From: SIG598 sp045580875 | Lineage (GTDB): Bacteria; Bacillota; Clostridia; Oscillospirales; Acutalibacteraceae | Assembly (NCBI GenBank): GCA_045580875.1 | Contig: JAZNOP010000001.1 | Coordinates: forward strand, 1-64,000 | DNA: 64,000 nucleotides | Reading direction: 5' to 3' | Made by a program: the position numbers and the translations under genes | Notes under the pieces: generated by a model | Databases searched by the model: none | Told to the model about the DNA's origin: nothing | Seen by the model: only the letters and a program-made list of their open reading frames with translations | Shown: piece after piece, positions 27,592-36,688 of the stretch | Numbering within the stretch: position 1 is the stretch's first letter | Layout of the letters: each line of letters starts with the position of its first letter

Positions 27592-28577
27592 TGACTACTC
27601 TTATCAACTTTATTTATGCCTCCATTCGCGCAGGTACACCGCTTATTCTCGGTACTACCGGTGAAATTATTACCGAGAAGTCAGGCAGCCTCAACCTCGG
27701 TGTTGAGGGTATGATGGCTATAGGTGCTATCGGCGGCTATCTGATGGCCTGCTACACCAACAGCTTCCTTATCGGTCTGCTGTTTGCTTTCATCTCCGGC
27801 GCACTCGGTGCTCTGCTGTTCGCATTTCTCACCATTACCCTTCATGCAAACCAGAACGTAACCGGTCTGGCACTGAGTATGTTCGGTGTCGGCATTTACG
27901 AATTCATCGGCAGAACTCTCACCAGCGGCGGCACTTTCCCCGCTCTCAACGACTGCGACCGTCTCAAGCGCATGGTTGCTGACAACGGAATCCCGCTTCT
28001 CCGCGATATTCCTTATGTCGGCAAGCTGCTGTTCTCCTACAATATGTTTGTTTACATCGCAGTTATCATCGCTGTGCTCGTATGGATATACATGGCTCGC
28101 ACCAAGGCTGGTCTCAAGCTCCGCGCCTGCGGCGAGAATCCTGCAGCAGCTGACGCAAGCGGCGTAAATGTCGATCTTGTCAAGTATATCAACATCACTG
28201 TCGGCGGCGGCATCTGCGGTCTCGGCGGTCTGTATCTCGCACTTGTCACCAACGGCGGTGCATGGAATGACAACTGGATCAACGGCATGGGCTGGATCTC
28301 TGTTGCTCTTGTTATCTTTGCAAACTGGAGTCCTGTTCTCGCTGTTGTCGGCGGTTTCTTCTTTGGTATGCTCAACACCCTTCAGGCATGGAAGGGCAAC
28401 CTTGCCAGCGCATTCCCCAAGCTTCTCGGCTGGCTGACAGTTATTCCGAACGAGTTCTATCAGATGCTCCCCTTCGCTATAACTGCTGTAGTACTTGTCG
28501 TTGCCGGTGCTCGTAAGGGCGGCAGATCAGCCGAACCCTCCGCTATCGGTGTCAATTACTTCAGAGAAGACAGATAA
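27591..28577 (+). CDS. ABC importer permease, second subunit (nucleoside type)
   Basis: A 328-residue inner membrane permease of the NupC/YufQ type with about nine helices. Its N-terminal region TPLILGTTGEIITEKSGSLNLGVEGMM, quoted as GEIITEKSG and NLGVEGMM, is the family hallmark. Its start codon overlaps the stop of the fused ATPase-permease (TGATG), with AAAGGAGGCA upstream inside that gene, so the two are coupled. Together with the BMP receptor it completes an importer, most likely for purine nucleosides given the neighbouring xpt. Confidence 0.93.
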   Translation: MTTLINFIYASIRAGTPLILGTTGEIITEKSGSLNLGVEGMMAIGAIGGYLMACYTNSFLIGLLFAFISGALGALLFAFLTITLHANQNVTGLALSMFGVGIYEFIGRTLTSGGTFPALNDCDRLKRMVADNGIPLLRDIPYVGKLLFSYNMFVYIAVIIAVLVWIYMARTKAGLKLRACGENPAAADASGVNVDLVKYINITVGGGICGLGGLYLALVTNGGAWNDNWINGMGWISVALVIFANWSPVLAVVGGFFFGMLNTLQAWKGNLASAFPKLLGWLTVIPNEFYQMLPFAITAVVLVVAGARKGGRSAEPSAIGVNYFREDR

Positions 28578-28589
28578 TCCTATTTTCTC

Positions 28590-28625
28590 ATACCACCCGG
28601 AGTTTTACTTTGGGTGGTATTGCTT
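28590..28625 (+). terminator. Terminator of the nucleoside importer operon
   Basis: Perfect arms ATACCACCC (28590-28598) and GGGTGGTAT (28612-28620), followed by TGCTTTAT. Confidence 0.7.
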
Positions 28626-28632
28626 TATCTGC

Positions 28633-28660
28633 TTGACCAATTGCCGTACTCTGATATAAT
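28633..28660 (+). promoter_or_regulatory. Promoter of the DUF1232-HAD pair
   Basis: TTGACC (28633-28638) and TATAAT (28655-28660) are 16 bases apart, 35 bases before the start codon. Confidence 0.7.
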
Positions 28661-28694
28661 GTAATCAGGCATAAATTAAACCAAGGGAGACCGC

Positions 28695-29324
28695 ATGATG
28701 AACAAAAGATTAAAAGAAAAACTGAAAGCCGCTTTTGGAAATAATAACACCGCTTCACGTGAAGGCAAACATGCTGCTGCCGATTACTCTGCACACCAGC
28801 AAACAATTACGCAGGAGGAAGCACTCGCCGCACTGCACGGCGGATATGACAAGGCTGAGCGCATGATGCAGGACACCGATAAAACAGAAAGATTTCTGCA
28901 GCGCCTTGAGAAGAAACTCACGCTTATTCCTGTTGTCGGAAGAAAGCTTTCTGAAGTTCCCGTTTTCATTTCACTCGTCAGAAGCTACATAAACAAGGAA
29001 TACACCGAGATTCCGCTGGGTACTGTTATCGCCATACTCAGTGCGCTTATTTATCTCTTCTCACCCATTGATATTGTCATCGACGGCGTTCCGCTGCTGG
29101 GCTATCTCGACGACGTCGCAGTTACTGCAATCTGCTGGAATCTTGTATCCTCTGACGTCAAGGAGTATATGATATGGCGCGCCAGCAAAGGAAGACTGCA
29201 CAGAGACATACAGCTTGCGCATTATAAAGAACCGGCAGCTGAGCCCGCTGAACCCGTTGTTGCTGAACCTGTGATCGAGACCGTTGCTGACTCTGACGCG
29301 GAAGGAGATAACCATGTCATATAA
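28695..29324 (+). CDS. DUF1232 (YkvA-type) membrane protein
   Basis: A 209-residue protein of unknown function. The DUF1232 core is at about residues 95-150 and includes YLFSPIDIVIDGVPLLGYLDDV, quoted as LFSPIDIV and LGYLDDV, the family signature; two short hydrophobic segments are likely to associate with the membrane. The N-terminal 90 residues are charged and the C-terminal 30 are Ala/Glu/Pro/Val-rich. AAGGGAGACC precedes ATG 28695. Its last 11 bases overlap the HAD gene, so the two are one transcription unit. Confidence 0.8.
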   Translation: MMNKRLKEKLKAAFGNNNTASREGKHAAADYSAHQQTITQEEALAALHGGYDKAERMMQDTDKTERFLQRLEKKLTLIPVVGRKLSEVPVFISLVRSYINKEYTEIPLGTVIAILSALIYLFSPIDIVIDGVPLLGYLDDVAVTAICWNLVSSDVKEYMIWRASKGRLHRDIQLAHYKEPAAEPAEPVVAEPVIETVADSDAEGDNHVI

Positions 29325-29961
29325 GTATATTCTGTTTGACCTTGACGGAACTCTGACCGACCCGGCAGAGGGCATAACAAAGTCGGTTGCTCATGCACTC
29401 CGTCATTACGGCATTGAGCCGCCGCCCCTCGAGGAGCTCTTCCCTTTCATCGGTCCGCCGCTTGCTGATTCTTTTATGGAATTCTACGGCTTTGATAAAG
29501 AAAAGGCCGCAGAGGCGGTCTGGGTTTACCGTGAATATTTTATGGTAACAGGCAAGTATGAAAATCTCGTTTACGACGGCATCGAAGAACTTCTGAAGCA
29601 GCTTAAAGCTGACGGCAGAAAACTGGCCGTTGCGACTTCAAAACCTGAGGTACTGGCGACAGATATTCTCGAGCATTTCGGGCTGGCGAAATATTTTGAT
29701 ATTATTCGCGGCAGTATGATGGACGGAACCAGGGTGAAAAAGCACGAGGTTATTCAGGCGGTCCTTGATGAATTCCAGCCGCAGGACATGAACGAGATGA
29801 TAATGGTAGGCGACCGGAAATTCGACGTTGAGGGCGCAAAGGAATTCGGCATGGACTGCATCGGCGTACTGTTCGGCTACGGCTCGAGAGAAGAGCTGGA
29901 AGAAGCAGGAGCAAAGTATATTGCCGAAGATGTTGCAGCTCTGGGGAAGCTGCTGATGTAG
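29314..29961 (+). CDS. HAD-superfamily phosphatase (phosphoglycolate phosphatase-like)
   Basis: A 215-residue HAD hydrolase, subfamily IA. Motif I is FDLDGTLTD (nucleophile Asp at residue 8), motif II ATSKP, motif III includes VKKHEV, and motif IV VGDRKFDVEGA. The cap is the helical Gph/PgmB type. Substrate not predictable; Gph-like phosphoglycolate or pyrophosphate (PpaX-like) hydrolases are closest in pattern. ATG 29314 follows GGAAGGAGATAA inside the end of the DUF1232 gene. The N-terminus then reads MSYKYILFDLDG. Confidence 0.92.
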   Translation: MSYKYILFDLDGTLTDPAEGITKSVAHALRHYGIEPPPLEELFPFIGPPLADSFMEFYGFDKEKAAEAVWVYREYFMVTGKYENLVYDGIEELLKQLKADGRKLAVATSKPEVLATDILEHFGLAKYFDIIRGSMMDGTRVKKHEVIQAVLDEFQPQDMNEMIMVGDRKFDVEGAKEFGMDCIGVLFGYGSREELEEAGAKYIAEDVAALGKLLM

Positions 29962-30011
29962 AGCAAAAGTTTTGCTCACGCTGTTTTCACAGCTTGAGCT
30001 TGATCGATAGC

Positions 30012-30058
30012 GTCGAGTTTTATAATAAGCGTATATTATGCTCATTATAAAACATCGA
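30012..30058. repeat. Long AT-rich palindrome
   Basis: TTTTATAATAAGC and GCTCATTATAAAA (one mismatch) form a 13-bp stem, extended outside by CGA/TCG. It lies 55-95 bases after the HAD stop codon, before the dispersed repeat, and may act as a terminator or a cruciform; function unknown. Confidence 0.5.
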
Positions 30059-30060
30059 AA

Positions 30061-30303
30061 AGCCTGTAGGGTCAAGGGATCACTCTTTGCGATAGCAAAA
30101 GTGACGCAATAAGAGGCGAAGCCTTGTTTGCTGCGGGTCCCCTTGCAGTTTTTATGGACGGAGTCTTTAATTCTTTTTTGATGAGAAATTGAGGCTTTGC
30201 CCCATACTCCACGAGGACGCTGTCCTCGACCTGCCACCTTTGAAAAGGTGGACGAAACTTTTTAATATGGACTTATTCCGCTAAGCCAAAATTCATCGCA
30301 TAC
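30061..30303. repeat. Second copy of the mini-hairpin intergenic repeat
   Basis: Shares most of the 1640-1845 element: GGACGGAGTC, GAGGCTTTGCC, CACGAGGACGCTGTCCTCG, CCACCTTTGAAAAGGTGG and the end CCGCTAAGCCAAAATT. The left part differs and no left terminal repeat is visible. The interval 29962-30427 holds this repeat, the palindrome before it and a promoter, but no gene. Confidence 0.6.
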
Positions 30304-30340
30304 ATCTTAATTTCATGACAAAGCCACGTAAACCTCTTGA

Positions 30341-30368
30341 TTGATTTCGCTTTTTCGTGTATTATATA
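30341..30368 (+). promoter_or_regulatory. Probable promoter of the GT2-GtrA gene
   Basis: TTGATT (30341-30346) and TATATA (30363-30368) are 16 bases apart, 60 bases before the start codon. Confidence 0.5.
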
Positions 30369-30427
30369 TAGACAGATATTCTGGCATTTATCCGGCAGGC
30401 ATCGAACCACAGAAAAGGAATTAAAAT

Positions 30428-31525
30428 ATGAACACAGTTATTATGATCCCCTGTCTCAATCCCGATGAGAAGCTGGTCGAATACGTTGACCGCCTTGCTT
30501 CCAACGGATTTGAACACATTATTGTCATAAACGACGGCAGCAGCGAAAAATACGATTCTTTTTTCGAGCAGTGCGCCGCTTACAAACAGTGCACAGTACT
30601 CAGACATGAGATCAATCAGGGCAAGGGTCGTGCGCTCAAAACCGGTATGAAATACTATCTTGAGCACTTTGCAGGCTGCGACGGAATTGTAACCGGCGAT
30701 GCCGACGGTCAGCACACCATTGAGGACACCCTCAAGCTGGCTAAGCTGCTCTCAGAAAGACAGGACGCGCTCCTGCTCGGCTCACGCGACTTCAGCGGAG
30801 ATGATATTCCGGCGAGAAGCCGTTTCGGCAACCGTATGACTTCTGTGGTATTCAAAATCACTCACGGCGCATGGCTTACCGATACACAGACCGGTCTGCG
30901 CGGTATTCCCGACTCGATGGTAAAGCTCTTTTCAAACATCGAAGGCGAGCGCTATGAATATGAAATGAATATGCTCATCGAGTGTGCTGAGCGCAGGATT
31001 CCGATGGTGGAACAGACCATTCAGACTGTCTACATCGATGACAACAGCAGCTCACATTTCCACCCGATACGCGACTCTATTCGCATTTACTGGCTGATAC
31101 TCAAGAACATCATTATGTATCTTGCATCAAGCCTTACTGCATTTCTTGTGGAGTTCATTCTCCTCTTCCTTCTTGACAGACTGCTTCTTCCGGCAATCGC
31201 TCCGAATATTGCAGACGCAAAACTGCTGAGATTTGTAAGCATACTGCTCGAGGGCGGTATTGCGCGAGGAATCTCTTCTCTCGTAAACTTCTGCATCAAC
31301 AAGAAGATTGTCTTCAAGAAAAAAGGACATACTGTCAGCAGCATGGGCAAGTATATTGCACTTGTCATTGCCAACTATCTCGTAAGCTACAGCATTGTCG
31401 GTCTCATTTCCACCATATTCGGCTACGAGCCTGTATGGGTCGCACCTATCGTCAGTGTTGTCATGGTCATCTTCACCTATACCCTCCAGAAGATATGGGT
31501 ATTCAAGAAAGACGACGAGGATTGA
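30428..31525 (+). CDS. Glycosyltransferase family 2 fused to a GtrA-like membrane domain
   Basis: A 365-residue fusion. Residues 1-225 are a GT2 enzyme of the polyprenol-phosphate sugar synthase type: VINDGSSEKYD, INQGKGRALKTGM, the DxD motif in GDADGQH (about residue 97), and GNRMTS plus TDTQTGLRG. Residues 230-365 are a four-helix GtrA domain (MYLASSLTAFLVEF, FCINKKIVFKKKG, quoted in parts), the putative flippase that moves the lipid-linked sugar across the membrane. GtrA and its transferase are often separate genes, so this combines synthesis and flipping. AAAAGGAATTAAAAT precedes ATG 30428. Confidence 0.9.
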   Translation: MNTVIMIPCLNPDEKLVEYVDRLASNGFEHIIVINDGSSEKYDSFFEQCAAYKQCTVLRHEINQGKGRALKTGMKYYLEHFAGCDGIVTGDADGQHTIEDTLKLAKLLSERQDALLLGSRDFSGDDIPARSRFGNRMTSVVFKITHGAWLTDTQTGLRGIPDSMVKLFSNIEGERYEYEMNMLIECAERRIPMVEQTIQTVYIDDNSSSHFHPIRDSIRIYWLILKNIIMYLASSLTAFLVEFILLFLLDRLLLPAIAPNIADAKLLRFVSILLEGGIARGISSLVNFCINKKIVFKKKGHTVSSMGKYIALVIANYLVSYSIVGLISTIFGYEPVWVAPIVSVVMVIFTYTLQKIWVFKKDDED

Positions 31526-31545
31526 TAAACAGAACCGATTACAGT

Positions 31546-31580
31546 CAGAGCCGGAGTTTATTCTTCGGCTCTGTTTTATT
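31546..31580 (+). terminator. Terminator of the GT2-GtrA gene
   Basis: Perfect arms CAGAGCCG (31546-31553) and CGGCTCTG (31565-31572), followed by TTTTATT. Confidence 0.8.
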
Positions 31581-31585
31581 ATCTC

Positions 31586-31614
31586 TTGAAATTTTTCCGG
31601 GCTTATTATATAAT
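31586..31614 (+). promoter_or_regulatory. Promoter of a probably leaderless XRE gene
   Basis: TTGAAA (31586-31591) and TATAAT (31609-31614) are 17 bases apart. The ATG at 31622 begins exactly where transcription should start (7 bases after the -10 box), so the mRNA would have no leader. Confidence 0.7.
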
Positions 31615-31621
31615 ATTCTTT

Positions 31622-32290
31622 ATGGACGAGAACAAAATGAAGCGAACAATAGCTGCTAATATTGCGGCTTATCGCAAAGCAAAAGGTATGACACAGGCTG
31701 AGCTTGCTGCCGCACTCAACTATTCGGACAAATCCATCTCAAAATGGGAGCGTGCTGAGGGTGTTCCCGACATATATGTCCTGACACTGATGGCTGAGTT
31801 GTTCGGTGCAACGCTTAATGACCTTGTCTTTGAACACGACAAACCAATAGAGGAAGAGCTTGCCATTGAGGCGGCTGAATCCGAGAAAGAAAAGAGACCG
31901 AGTATTTTCTCCTACATTCATAACCGCATATTTGTTACCATTCTTTCGGCCGGTATTGTATGGCTGGCTGCTGCTGTCGTCTTTTTCTTCCTCAGGGTAT
32001 TCATCCCCTCGTATGAACGCTCGTGGACTGTTTTCATATATGCACTGCCTGTAACATTTATCGTATTCACCGTATTCTCCGGTCTCTGGCACAGTCATCT
32101 GTTCCAGTTTCTGTCGGTCAGCGGTCTGATATGGTCAATCGCCGCCAGTGTTGTCCTCAGTGTTCCCGGAAACAGTCTATCTTCCTTCTACCTCATCGCT
32201 GTTGTCATGCAGCTTATGGCAATCGTATGGTATGTAATGAAAATCTGGAACGTACGGATTTTCAGAAAGAGCGACAGCGAAGAGCAGTAA
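31622..32290 (+). CDS. XRE-family regulator with C-terminal membrane domain
   Basis: A 222-residue membrane-tethered regulator. Residues 8-65 form a Cro/CI helix-turn-helix (YRKAKGMTQAELAAALNYS...ISKWERAEGVP), close to the SOS-response-like or antibiotic-response XRE group; residues 105-200 contain four hydrophobic segments. No ribosome binding site precedes ATG 31622, but a full promoter puts the transcript start at this codon, so it is likely read as a leaderless mRNA. An alternative start at 31637 (second Met) also lacks a binding site. The membrane part may sense envelope stress; target genes unknown. Confidence 0.85.
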   Translation: MDENKMKRTIAANIAAYRKAKGMTQAELAAALNYSDKSISKWERAEGVPDIYVLTLMAELFGATLNDLVFEHDKPIEEELAIEAAESEKEKRPSIFSYIHNRIFVTILSAGIVWLAAAVVFFFLRVFIPSYERSWTVFIYALPVTFIVFTVFSGLWHSHLFQFLSVSGLIWSIAASVVLSVPGNSLSSFYLIAVVMQLMAIVWYVMKIWNVRIFRKSDSEEQ

Positions 32291-32379
32291 CTGCATTCTG
32301 AGAACAGAGGTCGCAAAAACAGATATCTGGAAATACTTTGCTCATCTGTACAAATTTATTTTCACGAGAAGCAATATGT

Positions 32380-32527
32380 CAAAGAGAGCATATCGTTTTT
32401 GATATGACCCGCAAGCCGAAGAAATCTATTCCGTTCCGGCTTGCAAACCGGCTTGTTCCGGTGAGGCGGAAACACAAATAATTTCTGAAACATCTGTCAG
32501 GAGCTGATTCCCGGCAGATGTTTTTTG
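32380..32527 (+). ncRNA. Candidate structured non-coding RNA ending in a terminator
   Basis: In the 384-base gap between two plus-strand genes are four successive stems: CATATC/GATATG (32389-32406), a perfect 8-bp GCAAGCCG/CGGCTTGC (32411-32444), a short CCGG/CCGG, and an intrinsic terminator with ACATCTG/CAGATGT arms (32489-32521) and six T. It could be the processed 3' end of the upstream mRNA, a small RNA or a leader; it matches no RNA family I recognise, and no promoter just upstream is evident. Confidence 0.4.
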
Positions 32528-32674
32528 TTTGTATCCGGACATCGTTTTTTGAAGAGTTCGCATAAAATACCGAGTAAATTTTTTATTAATCATCAAAAAA
32601 CAGGTCGAAATTGACAGACAGATTTGATATAATTAGTCTGGTTAAATTTACAGATATAAGGAGCACGATTTATA

Positions 32675-33076
32675 ATGGATTATCTTGCACTTGCACGTGA
32701 GCGCTTTTCGGCTGATCTTTTCGCAACCGAAGCCACCGGCATAGAAATCGAAGCCGCCGAGCCGGGCTACGCCCGATGCAGCTTTACTCCTGAGGCTAAG
32801 CACATGAACGCTGTAGGCACTGTCATGGGCGGTGCGCTTTTCACTCTCGCTGATTTTACCTTTGCTATTGCAGCAAACATAGGCGGCAATCTCACCCAGT
32901 CGCTTACCTCTCAGATTTCATTCCACACTATAGCCAAAGGTGACCGCATCACCGCTGAAGCCAAGCTTGTACGCGGCGGCCGCACCACCTGCTATTACAA
33001 CGTAACTATCACCGACAATACAGGTCGTCACGTTGCAACGGCTGTTATCACCGGCTATATTCATGCTGACAAATAA
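32675..33076 (+). CDS. PaaI-family hotdog thioesterase
   Basis: A 133-residue hotdog-fold protein. The active-site helix NAVGTVMGGALFTLADFTF (about residues 45-63) carries the HGG-like pattern of PaaI/YigI acyl-CoA thioesterases, and the C-terminal strand TAEAKLVRGGRTTCYYNVT fits the fold. It probably hydrolyses small or aromatic acyl-CoA esters. ATAAGGAGC precedes ATG 32675. It lies 23 bases before an M14 peptidase gene, whose own ribosome binding site follows its stop, so they may be co-transcribed. Confidence 0.9.
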   Translation: MDYLALARERFSADLFATEATGIEIEAAEPGYARCSFTPEAKHMNAVGTVMGGALFTLADFTFAIAANIGGNLTQSLTSQISFHTIAKGDRITAEAKLVRGGRTTCYYNVTITDNTGRHVATAVITGYIHADK

Positions 33077-33099
33077 CTACTCCACCGGAGGATATTTCA

Positions 33100-35151
33100 A
33101 TGAGCGATAATATGAGTAATCTCCCCGATACCGCTGAAACCGAAGCTGTTGTGACCAGGAAGAAAGGTCTGAGCTTCGGGCGGGTACTGCTGATTATTGT
33201 CATCGCAGTATTTGCACTTGTTAATATCTGGACATTCATTGAGCTTCTCAAAATCGATCTTCTTGTTGCTTCGGTCGAAATCAACCAACAGCAGGTCGAT
33301 CTTTTTGAGTCCGAGACATATACGCTTTATGCTGATGTCCGCTCCTACGGTCTCAGCGAAACTCTCGGTCTTACCGAGGCTGATGTTGTATGGAGCTCCG
33401 ACAACAGCGAGGTGGTTGCTGTCAGCGATGACGGTGCGATATATGCTGTCGCTCCCGGCACAGCGGTCATTACCGCCGCCGAGTCTCGCTCTGACCTCTC
33501 AGCAAGCTGTACTGTCACCGTCCACAGCCTTACTGATATCCTGCTCAACTGCCAGCAGTGCACTCTCGGCACAGGCGAAAGCTTTGTCCTTTCTGCCTCA
33601 GTAGGCAGCGGCGAGCCGGCCGACAGCTTTGAGTATTCTGTTTCCGACCCGTCTGTACTCAGTGTTGATGCAAGCGGCAATATAACTGCACTTGCTCCCG
33701 GCAGTGCATCTGTCTCTGTTTCCGCACGAGGCTTCACCTCAAGTGAATGTATCATAACCGTGTGCAACGCTCCGACAGTTATAACACTCAACACGCCGCA
33801 CACCGACATCTGTGTCGGAGAAAGCAGAACCCTTGTTGTCAGCTGCGGAGATGCAGAATACTGCTCTGCTTATACGTTCTCTTCGAGCGACACTTCCGTT
33901 CTTTCGGTCGATTCTGACGGAAAGCTGAAGGGCGAGGCTAAGGGAGACGCTGTCATCACTATTACCGCATACAACGGAGTAAGTCAGAGCTTTGAGTATC
34001 ACGTCACAGCTGCGCCGAAATCGGTTGAGCTGAACAGCTCGAAGCTGACCGTATTCTCCGGCTGCTCAGAATCACTTATCCCTGAGGATTCTACCGGAAG
34101 CTGCCTTGAATATTACTACACCACAAGCGATGCCGCAATTGCTTCGGTTGACGAAAACGGCGTTATCACCGGTCACAACTGCGGTACGGCTACGATTACC
34201 TGCACCTCATTCAACGGCGAGAGTGCCTCATGCGCTGTCACTGTCAAGATCGTGCAGTATACAGTTCCCTACACCTCTGCAACACTTCAGCAGAATATTG
34301 ATGCACTTGCATCAAGCTATCCCGACCTCATCAAAACTGAGGTCATAGGAAAGAGCGTTCTCGGCACTGACATCAGCCTTATCAAGATCGGTACAGGTGA
34401 GCGCAAGGCGCTGATCGCCGCCGGAATGCACTCCCGTGAGGGCATCGGTGTAACATTCACCATGCGATGCATAGAGGAATACGCCAAGGCATTCTACAGC
34501 AAATCCGGAAAATATGGGTCGTACAATGTCCGCGATATGCTTAGCGAATTCACTCTCTACATAGTTCCCCTTATGAATCCTGACGGACTTGATATTGTAA
34601 ATACAGGCATCAATCCTGTTTACGACGGCTTCAACGAGGCTGAATTTGACAGACCGAAATTCAAGAACAACGCAAACGGAGTCAACCTCAACCGCAATTT
34701 CCCGTTCATGTGGGGCTTCACCAGCGAAAAGGAATCGGTCAATCTTTCCACTCCTGATGCACTATCCTACGCCGGTGCACAGGTTGCCTCCGAACCGGAA
34801 ACGCAGGCAATGATGGCACTGTGCAATGCAAATGAGTTCGAATGGTTCCTCGATGTTCACTGCCGAGGAAATCTCATCTACTATCAGGATCAGTTCAACG
34901 AAGTAAAAGAGGCTGACAACCGTCTTGCCAGCCGTCTTGCACGCAAATGCGGCTTTACCCTTACCGACCAGTCGACCGCTTACGAGGTCAGCGGCGGTTT
35001 TGAAAACTGGTTCCGCCAGGAGTTCGGCAAGCCGGGCATCTGCATTGAGCTTGTCCATTCCGAATATTCCTACGTTGTAAACGACAGCTTTGAGAAAAAG
35101 CTGAGCTGGAGCAAGACGAAATACGCATTCCTGCTTGGAATGCTCGACTGA
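33100..35151 (+). CDS. Membrane-anchored M14 carboxypeptidase with Ig-like (BIG2) repeats
   Basis: A 683-residue surface protein. Residues 1-25 are cytoplasmic, 26-48 form a membrane anchor (RVLLIIVIAVFALVNIW), and about 55-385 hold four BIG2/Ig-like repeats, each with a VVAVSDDG or VLSVDASG-type strand. Residues 390-683 are a zinc carboxypeptidase of family M14: zinc ligands His444 and Glu447 (GMHSREG), His587 (DVHCRG), catalytic Glu650 (CIELVHSEYSY), substrate-binding NRNFPFMWG. It probably trims peptidoglycan cross-bridges or peptides outside the cell. GGAGGATATTTCA precedes ATG 33100. The M32 gene follows after 20 bases. Confidence 0.9.
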   Translation: MSDNMSNLPDTAETEAVVTRKKGLSFGRVLLIIVIAVFALVNIWTFIELLKIDLLVASVEINQQQVDLFESETYTLYADVRSYGLSETLGLTEADVVWSSDNSEVVAVSDDGAIYAVAPGTAVITAAESRSDLSASCTVTVHSLTDILLNCQQCTLGTGESFVLSASVGSGEPADSFEYSVSDPSVLSVDASGNITALAPGSASVSVSARGFTSSECIITVCNAPTVITLNTPHTDICVGESRTLVVSCGDAEYCSAYTFSSSDTSVLSVDSDGKLKGEAKGDAVITITAYNGVSQSFEYHVTAAPKSVELNSSKLTVFSGCSESLIPEDSTGSCLEYYYTTSDAAIASVDENGVITGHNCGTATITCTSFNGESASCAVTVKIVQYTVPYTSATLQQNIDALASSYPDLIKTEVIGKSVLGTDISLIKIGTGERKALIAAGMHSREGIGVTFTMRCIEEYAKAFYSKSGKYGSYNVRDMLSEFTLYIVPLMNPDGLDIVNTGINPVYDGFNEAEFDRPKFKNNANGVNLNRNFPFMWGFTSEKESVNLSTPDALSYAGAQVASEPETQAMMALCNANEFEWFLDVHCRGNLIYYQDQFNEVKEADNRLASRLARKCGFTLTDQSTAYEVSGGFENWFRQEFGKPGICIELVHSEYSYVVNDSFEKKLSWSKTKYAFLLGMLD

Positions 35152-35171
35152 TAAAACAAGGAGAAGCAAAT

Positions 35172-36674
35172 ATGGATATCAGATCTGCACTCGATTATTT
35201 TCATAATCTGACCGAAACACTTCAAGCTTACAATCATGCAACAAGCCTGCTGTATTACGACAGCGTAACCGTCGCGCCCAAGGCATCTGCAGCCGGTCGC
35301 GGCAAAACCATGGGCATTCTTGCCGGAATACAGTACGACCTTACAGCTAAGGCTGAAACCGTTGAGGCTATTGCATATCTCGTAGAGCACAAGGACGAGC
35401 TTGACCCTGCCGAGCGCCGCGCTGTCGAGGAGTACAACCGCGAAAGCGAGTATATCCGCAGCATACCCAAGGCAGAGTACGAGGAGTACACTATTCTCGT
35501 AAACGATGCTGAGGCAGTATGGCACAAGGCAAAGGAAGAAAATGATTTTGCTTCATTCGCTCCTTATCTTGAGAAGATTTTTGACTTCAACCGCCGTTTT
35601 GCCGGTTATTACAAGCAGGGCGTGCCGGTATATGACGTTCTGCTCGACCAGTACGAGCGTGGTCTGACCGCTGAGAAGGCTGATGCATTTTTTGCTGCTC
35701 TGCGCGAGCGTATTGTTCCGCTTATAAAGCGCATCGGTGAAGTTTCTCAGGTAGATGACAGCTTCCTTTACAAAACCTATCCGGTTGAAAAACAGCGTGA
35801 GCTGAGCGACTATCTGATGGAGGTCATGGGTATCAGCCGCGATCGCTGCGCTATCGGCGAAACCGAGCACCCGTTCACTCTTGAGCTTAACAAGAACGAT
35901 GTAAGAATCACAACCCATTACCACGAGAACAGCCTTGCAAGCTCGATGTACTCTGTCGTACACGAGGGCGGTCATGCTCTCTACGAGCTCGGCAGCGGCG
36001 ATGAGTACGAAGGCACTGTACTGAGCGGCGGTGTATCGATGGGTATTCACGAGAGTCAGTCAAGACTTTACGAGAACATCATCGGCAGAAGCGAGTCCTT
36101 CATCAATGTAATATTCCCGAGAATCAAGGAGCTTTTCCCTGAGCAGCTCGACGGTATTGACGCCCATCAGTTCTGGCTTGCGGTCAACAAGAGCGAGCCG
36201 TCGCTGATTAGAACCGAGGCAGATGAGCTCACCTATGCTTTGCACGTAATGGTGCGCTACGAGCTCGAAAAGGAGATACTTGCAGGAGAGCTGAAGGTTG
36301 CTGACCTTCCGGCGGCATGGAACGCAAAGTATAAAGAATACCTCGGCGTTGATGTTCCCGATGACACACGCGGAGTGCTTCAGGATTCACACTGGAGCGG
36401 CGGCGCTGTCGGCTATTTCCCCTCTTACGCTCTCGGTTCGGCGTACGGCGCACAGATGATTGCAAAGATGAGCGAGGATATCGACATTGATGCGGCTATT
36501 GAATCAGGCTCCCTGGTTAAGATAAATGAGTGGCTGGAGGAGCATATCTTCCGTCACGGCTGCCGCTACGACCCGAACGTACTCTTTGAGATGTGCTGCG
36601 GCGCTGAGTTTGATCCGCAGTATTACATTGAATACCTCGAGGAGAAGTACAGCAGAATTTACGGGCTGGCGTAA
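35172..36674 (+). CDS. Carboxypeptidase Taq (M32) metallopeptidase
   Basis: A 500-residue cytoplasmic metallocarboxypeptidase of family M32, which removes C-terminal residues from peptides. The zinc-binding HExxH motif is H264-E-G-G-H268 (VVHEGGHALYELG), followed by the second ligand region GIHESQSRLYENI, with Glu about 26 residues downstream. Length is exactly that of the family. AAGGAGAAGC precedes ATG 35172, and 20 bases separate it from the M14 gene. Together with M14 and the downstream alpha/beta hydrolase it forms a degradative cluster. Confidence 0.95.
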   Translation: MDIRSALDYFHNLTETLQAYNHATSLLYYDSVTVAPKASAAGRGKTMGILAGIQYDLTAKAETVEAIAYLVEHKDELDPAERRAVEEYNRESEYIRSIPKAEYEEYTILVNDAEAVWHKAKEENDFASFAPYLEKIFDFNRRFAGYYKQGVPVYDVLLDQYERGLTAEKADAFFAALRERIVPLIKRIGEVSQVDDSFLYKTYPVEKQRELSDYLMEVMGISRDRCAIGETEHPFTLELNKNDVRITTHYHENSLASSMYSVVHEGGHALYELGSGDEYEGTVLSGGVSMGIHESQSRLYENIIGRSESFINVIFPRIKELFPEQLDGIDAHQFWLAVNKSEPSLIRTEADELTYALHVMVRYELEKEILAGELKVADLPAAWNAKYKEYLGVDVPDDTRGVLQDSHWSGGAVGYFPSYALGSAYGAQMIAKMSEDIDIDAAIESGSLVKINEWLEEHIFRHGCRYDPNVLFEMCCGAEFDPQYYIEYLEEKYSRIYGLA

Positions 36675-36688
36675 CAAAAGGAGAACCT

